A stretch of DNA of 64,000 nucleotides from Acholoe squamosa (Eukaryota; Annelida; Polychaeta; Phyllodocida; Polynoidae), in contig OX439049.1 in NCBI GenBank assembly GCA_949317995.1, forward strand, positions 15,004,395 through 15,068,394. Reading direction: 5' to 3'. Under the pieces are notes generated by a model that did not search any database, had not been told where the DNA came from, and saw only the letters and a program-made list of their open reading frames with translations. Both the position numbers and the translations under genes were made by a program. Positions within the stretch are counted from its first letter, which is position 1. Every line of letters begins with the position of its first letter. This document shows, piece after piece, positions 59,734-64,000 of the stretch.

Positions 59734-60644
59734 CTATTAATGGGTTGTGCGTATGTCTTGTCTTTAATTGAGATTTTTATAATCTAATAGATGTTTTTAC
59801 ACAGGCCCCTAGGTTTTATGCTCCTTGGGCCACTCTATCTCATGATATAGGGTGCCTTTCGGGCCAGGTAATACCCAAAATCAGCCTGATTTCTATGTCT
59901 CTGGCTGAGGACACCGCCCTCTTCATCTTTGAGTCATTTTCATGAGAAGCAGTGCCTCTAGGACCATCAAATTTGGCATGGATATTCTTCTGATCTTTCT
60001 CTATATGGTGCAAGTGTCCTTGCTGCAGTTTACTGTCGAAATAATTGACAAATTATGAAAGGTTGTAGAAAATACATAAAAATCCCTGCAAAAAGTACAC
60101 AATATTCATATGCCATGCCTGGGAAGATTTGTGAGAGTAGGTAACATGGATACTGGGTTATACAATACTACATTTCTAGATGATTTCAAGGAAATGTCCC
60201 AAAATATTATACCCTGGATAGTTTCCTTGAAGCAATAGATATGTCATTTGCGGTGTCAGTGCCTAACTTAACTATTACAGATGATATGTCAAAGCGCAAC
60301 AATAACTCCTCTCTGTACTACCTAGACTAGCTGCAAGTGGCCAATACTACACAGATATGATATGCCTACCCTGTTAAGAATAAGTTAAAAATAAATTGGG
60401 CCTATCAAAATAATCTGCACTATGCCCGTGGGCCTAGACTGAAATGAACCTGCAGCTTGGCCTGCGGACCACTCCGACAGCAATATAAACATGACTTTTC
60501 CTTGATTTGTGACACATTTTAGAGACCTATGAACATATTTTCCATAGAATTTGGCAAAAAAATCCTTCTCTAAATAATTAATATAGAAAAAAAACTAAAT
60601 TTAAGGAGCATTTTCATTCTTCATGCTAATACCCCATATGCTTT
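59734..60644. other. Interval between the two 326-bp copies
   Basis: AT-rich, no coding frame. If the flanking copies are terminal direct repeats, this 0.9 kb would be the interior of a non-coding (TRIM-like) unit. Confidence 0.4.
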
Positions 60645-60969
60645 AAGTCTCATAGAAGGAATTGGTTCCGCACTATAACTTAATATAGCGCGAAACACAA
60701 TAGCACCAATTGGAACATGTTCATTTTCTAAAAATCACCCCAGAATTAATAGATACATCCTTCCTTCATAATATAGGCTGACTTAAAATATGAATTGACC
60801 ACGAAAATTTTGAGCACTGGACTATTGCGTAAAAACACCCTGATTCTGCCTAAATCTGCACTGAATAAAATGTAGATTCACTATTTCCAATCTAACCCTT
60901 GAAAAAATTCACTTCTGACCACAATTGTATATGACTTCCGGTTTTCTGCGGGATTTCACTGAGACCTAC
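60645..60969 (+). mobile_element. 326-bp element, copy 2
   Basis: About 90% similar by eye to 59408-59733, with the same ends (aagtctca ... tgagaccta). Confidence 0.8.
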
Positions 60970-61109
60970 AGCATTGAAGTGGTGTACATGATGACATGTA
61001 GCAGGCTGACAGATACATGAGACAACCATCCAGTCCTCACAGGGTGCTTATGTCAATCAGTATAGGATCAACTATTACCCCTGTGCTGCCTCATCTACAT
61101 AGGCCCTGG

Positions 61110-61316
61110 TAAGGGAGTTGACCCCTCCTGGGGGGGGGGGCTTTAAAACTTTTGACCCCTCTTGATAAAAAGCCTGCATGCTACTATAGATGAAAGAGGG
61201 GCGCAAAAATTCACCACGTCTCAGGTGCGGGGGGGGGGCAAAAAAAATAACTAACATTGAAGGGGGTCTGCATGAAAACTCCCCCCGTCCTGTTTATAGG
61301 TAATGACCACTCCCTA
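61110..61316. mobile_element. G-run inverted-repeat MITE, short copy
   Basis: taagggagttgacccctcct on the left and gaccactccctaa on the right, with poly-G/poly-C interior and caaaaattcacc. About 207 bp. Confidence 0.65.
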
Positions 61317-61373
61317 ATACCTAATATGTAAACACAATACACAGTAGCCCTGGGGGTCATATCTATATACTTA

Positions 61374-61376
<3 letters not shown>

Positions 61377-61422
<46 letters not shown>
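61377..61422. repeat. (TA)n microsatellite
   Basis: About 45 bp of TA dinucleotide. Confidence 0.95.
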
Positions 61423-61425
<3 letters not shown>

Positions 61426-61547
61426 GAGTAATTATTGTCATTAAGGAGCTTGAATGTACAGAGTAACGCTATCCTAACTTGCAGGGGGACATAGTTAAAA
61501 TGAGCAGCAAAAATGAAGTTACCTAGACTATTTTATTTGTTTGGAAC

Positions 61548-64000
61548 TGTTAACAAAGGCAGAGGAGACAAATTACTGATTCAGCGTATCTACCCCCCTA
61601 AACCAATGAACTCTATTTTTACTAACATCAATGGCGAACACCCCATAAACCATGAAAACTTAACATGGCAAGAAGAAGAAGACTTCCGTTAGAAAAGCAG
61701 AAGCTGCTTTAAAAAGAAACCGAAAAATAAAACATATTAACACAAAGAAAATCAAGTAATATACAGGCAGCAGAGACATAAGTGGAAAAAAAAACCAATA
61801 AGAAAACACAGGCCATTTTATTGGCGAACACCAGGTGGAGACGATTGTTTCTGATGCCACCTATTGGGCGAAAATTTAACTACAAAGAGACGCAGTTCCC
61901 AGAGCACTGATCTCAAGTTGTTTACATACTACTTGACTAGATTTTTGGATTTAATGAACCTTGGAACTTACAAACATGTAATAGGAAGTAAAGGAGAATG
62001 GAATCAAATGTCCCTGGACCATAAAATAAGGGGCGATGGACAATACCACTCATTTTAGTCCTAGAGGTAAGCAGGCATACTGCGTTTTATTATTATAGGA
62101 GTAGTCATTTAGATTAGCACTAGGGTCAGTGCAGAGGGATTTTATCTTGGCAATATATAGTTTATGAATAGATATATGTTTATACTCCTGGCGCCATCTA
62201 CTGTTAAAATGATGCCCCTTCTATCTATCCAGTAAATAAATGCGCAATTTACCATTGACGTGACCAAGCTAACCCCAAAACCCTAAACAAACTCAATCAC
62301 TTTACATTACCATAACCCCTGAATATGCTACTGAGTATAAAGTCACAGCATTTTTACTGCCAATTTAGATTAAATCTTGGCAAATCTGAGAAAAAAAACA
62401 TAGGATTTATCTTATCTATCATAAAGAATTGTAACACCGTTGAGCCAATTTTTAACCTTGTGTCATTGTGGAAGCCAGTGTTTAGGATTATTTCTGGCAT
62501 CTTGATTTAATTCGGAAGCAGTTAGTAGCGTGGTTGCTCGATGTATTTAGACAAAAGAAAATCAAGATTCCCTGGTAGGCAGAATTATAAACTCCTAAGT
62601 CAACTTCTATGATTCATTCATTTTTATTTTTCATATTTCGATTCTCACAAATTCAAATTAGACATTCAGTTTTACTCTATACACACAAGCAGAAATGACG
62701 TTACATTATGTAAATATATGCAAATTGAAACATCACAGATGAAGGGGGTGAAGCCATGCTTTTCTTTTTTTACAAAGTGACCCTTTTGGAAAGATTTTGA
62801 TACTTATATAGAAGATAAAAAGGACAGGGGAAAAGGGATGGGATGCTATTTTCATTCCAATATTTACATTTGAGTAGACAAAGGCAGCCCATATCTTTGT
62901 GAACTAAACAAATTCAACAGCAGACTGAGCTGTTGAAGTTTTATGTGCAACTCAAGGAGAATGTGTTAAAATACAATGAAAGTTAGGGGAGGGGGTGATC
63001 TCCAAAGGATCATTATTAAGCATGGTTTAGTGAAACTATAAATGAATCCAGTGAAATTTGTACATGCTATGTGTACCTTGATGATTCTCTAACGGCAGTA
63101 ACCCATTAGCCTAATTGTAGTTGACCAACCGCCTATCTGAAGCTCATTTTTCAATATGTTTACTACTATAAGTCCTCGCGTTAAGGGCATATCCTAAAAG
63201 CGACAATCATATCAACCGTGCATTGCAGGATTGTCTTGAGTTGGACTTGTGTCTTATCGGTGAGGTAATTTTACAATGACTCGGTGCTAAACTGCTCCAA
63301 ATCAAGTAGCAGGATTGTCTCAAGTTGTGGGGTGCGTCTTATATGTGAGGGATGTCCTCTACGTAATGTCCTCTTAGAAATTGCCAGGTGAGCATAGGTC
63401 ATCAGTTAGAAACTAGGCTATTGGAATACTGCTTTCAGTAACATACACTGAGGAATAGATCAGGATCAGATGAAATAATGATAAAACATTTACAAACTGC
63501 AGGAAATCTTATCAATCAAACATATATACATATACTCTGTTATTGCACTGTACACCACACATACGTCAGTCACCTACTAACATATACCATACAAGGGAAT
63601 TAATAATGCCTTTATAAATAGTAATAGTCATATTTACATCTTGATAGTATAGTTACAATATTTTGAGAGAGGTGCATATATATACTGCTCATCTTTCACA
63701 TTTAGAGAGTTAAGGTTTACCTACTTGAGACCTACTTGAATAATTTATATGAAATATGCAATTATTGGGTTTTAATTCCAATGTTATATTATAGAAATTG
63801 ACAACCATCTCAACATGGGGTACATCCTGAACACACACTCACACCTATATCTTTGGTCTTTTCCATCATCATCTACAAATACTCTGAGTGGAAGAAAACA
63901 CGAGAGACATATATATGGTGTCCTATTAACACTATGGTCAATGATTATTATTATTATTATTAAAGGTAATATCTATCAAGAATAAATAATATTAATCCTA
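61548..64000. other. AT-rich spacer to the window end
   Basis: No gene is supported. aggattgtct(t/c)(g/a)agtt words repeat at about 63227 and 63311 with cgcgtt/gtgtctta(t) neighbours. A (TTA)n run ends at 63962. Confidence 0.5.

Overview
This is a stretch of an animal nuclear genome. The genes are split by GT-AG introns with consensus junctions, AT-rich spacer dominates, and the sequence is crowded with transposon remnants, fold-back elements, minisatellites and TA microsatellites. The style (non-LTR retrotransposon, abundant inverted-repeat elements, a CqsA-like metabolic gene with an apparent mitochondrial presequence) fits a marine invertebrate, possibly a deuterostome, but nothing seen fixes the species.

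Host genes. Two closely related, same-strand (-) genes at 22.5-24.3 kb and 38.2-40.3 kb encode complete 450- and 451-residue PLP-dependent alpha-oxoamine synthases. They resemble the bacterial autoinducer synthase CqsA more than ALAS, KBL or BioF, carry N termini that look like mitochondrial presequences, and share the same phase-2 intron, the same splice site just before the ATG and similarly placed poly(A) signals. They are a tandem duplication with about 14 kb of mobile DNA between them. A third, unrecognised gene (47.0-48.35 kb, -) encodes a 429-residue, largely disordered, basic, Ser/Arg-rich protein. A tRNA-Ile(AAU)-like sequence with a damaged anticodon stem lies at 5.8 kb. A possible terminal exon lies at 50.7 kb, and a CpG-rich patch with CRE, E-box and YY1-like sites at 52.2 kb.

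Mobile layer, left to right. 0.2-3.45 kb: a broken non-LTR retrotransposon (-), split by a 487-bp insertion and abutted by a 464-bp fold-back element. 8.4 kb: a G-run inverted-repeat element. 10.43-19.93 kb: a 9.5-kb element with inverted ends sitting inside a GT microsatellite, with arms built of minisatellite (fold-back/TU-like). 26.5 kb: a palindromic MITE. 27.1-29.7 kb: a 2.6-kb interval bounded by inverted G-run ends. 31.4-36.9 kb: CAGT satellites flanking a gag-like retroelement whose Gag begins with a helix-hairpin-helix domain and is interrupted by a 304-bp palindromic MITE with TA duplication. 40-62 kb: several further repeat families and minisatellites.

A short dispersed palindrome (inverted gatgcat arms around a GGTGAGTAACTCACC core) recurs many times across the window. 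Long intervals without genes are listed with what they contain.
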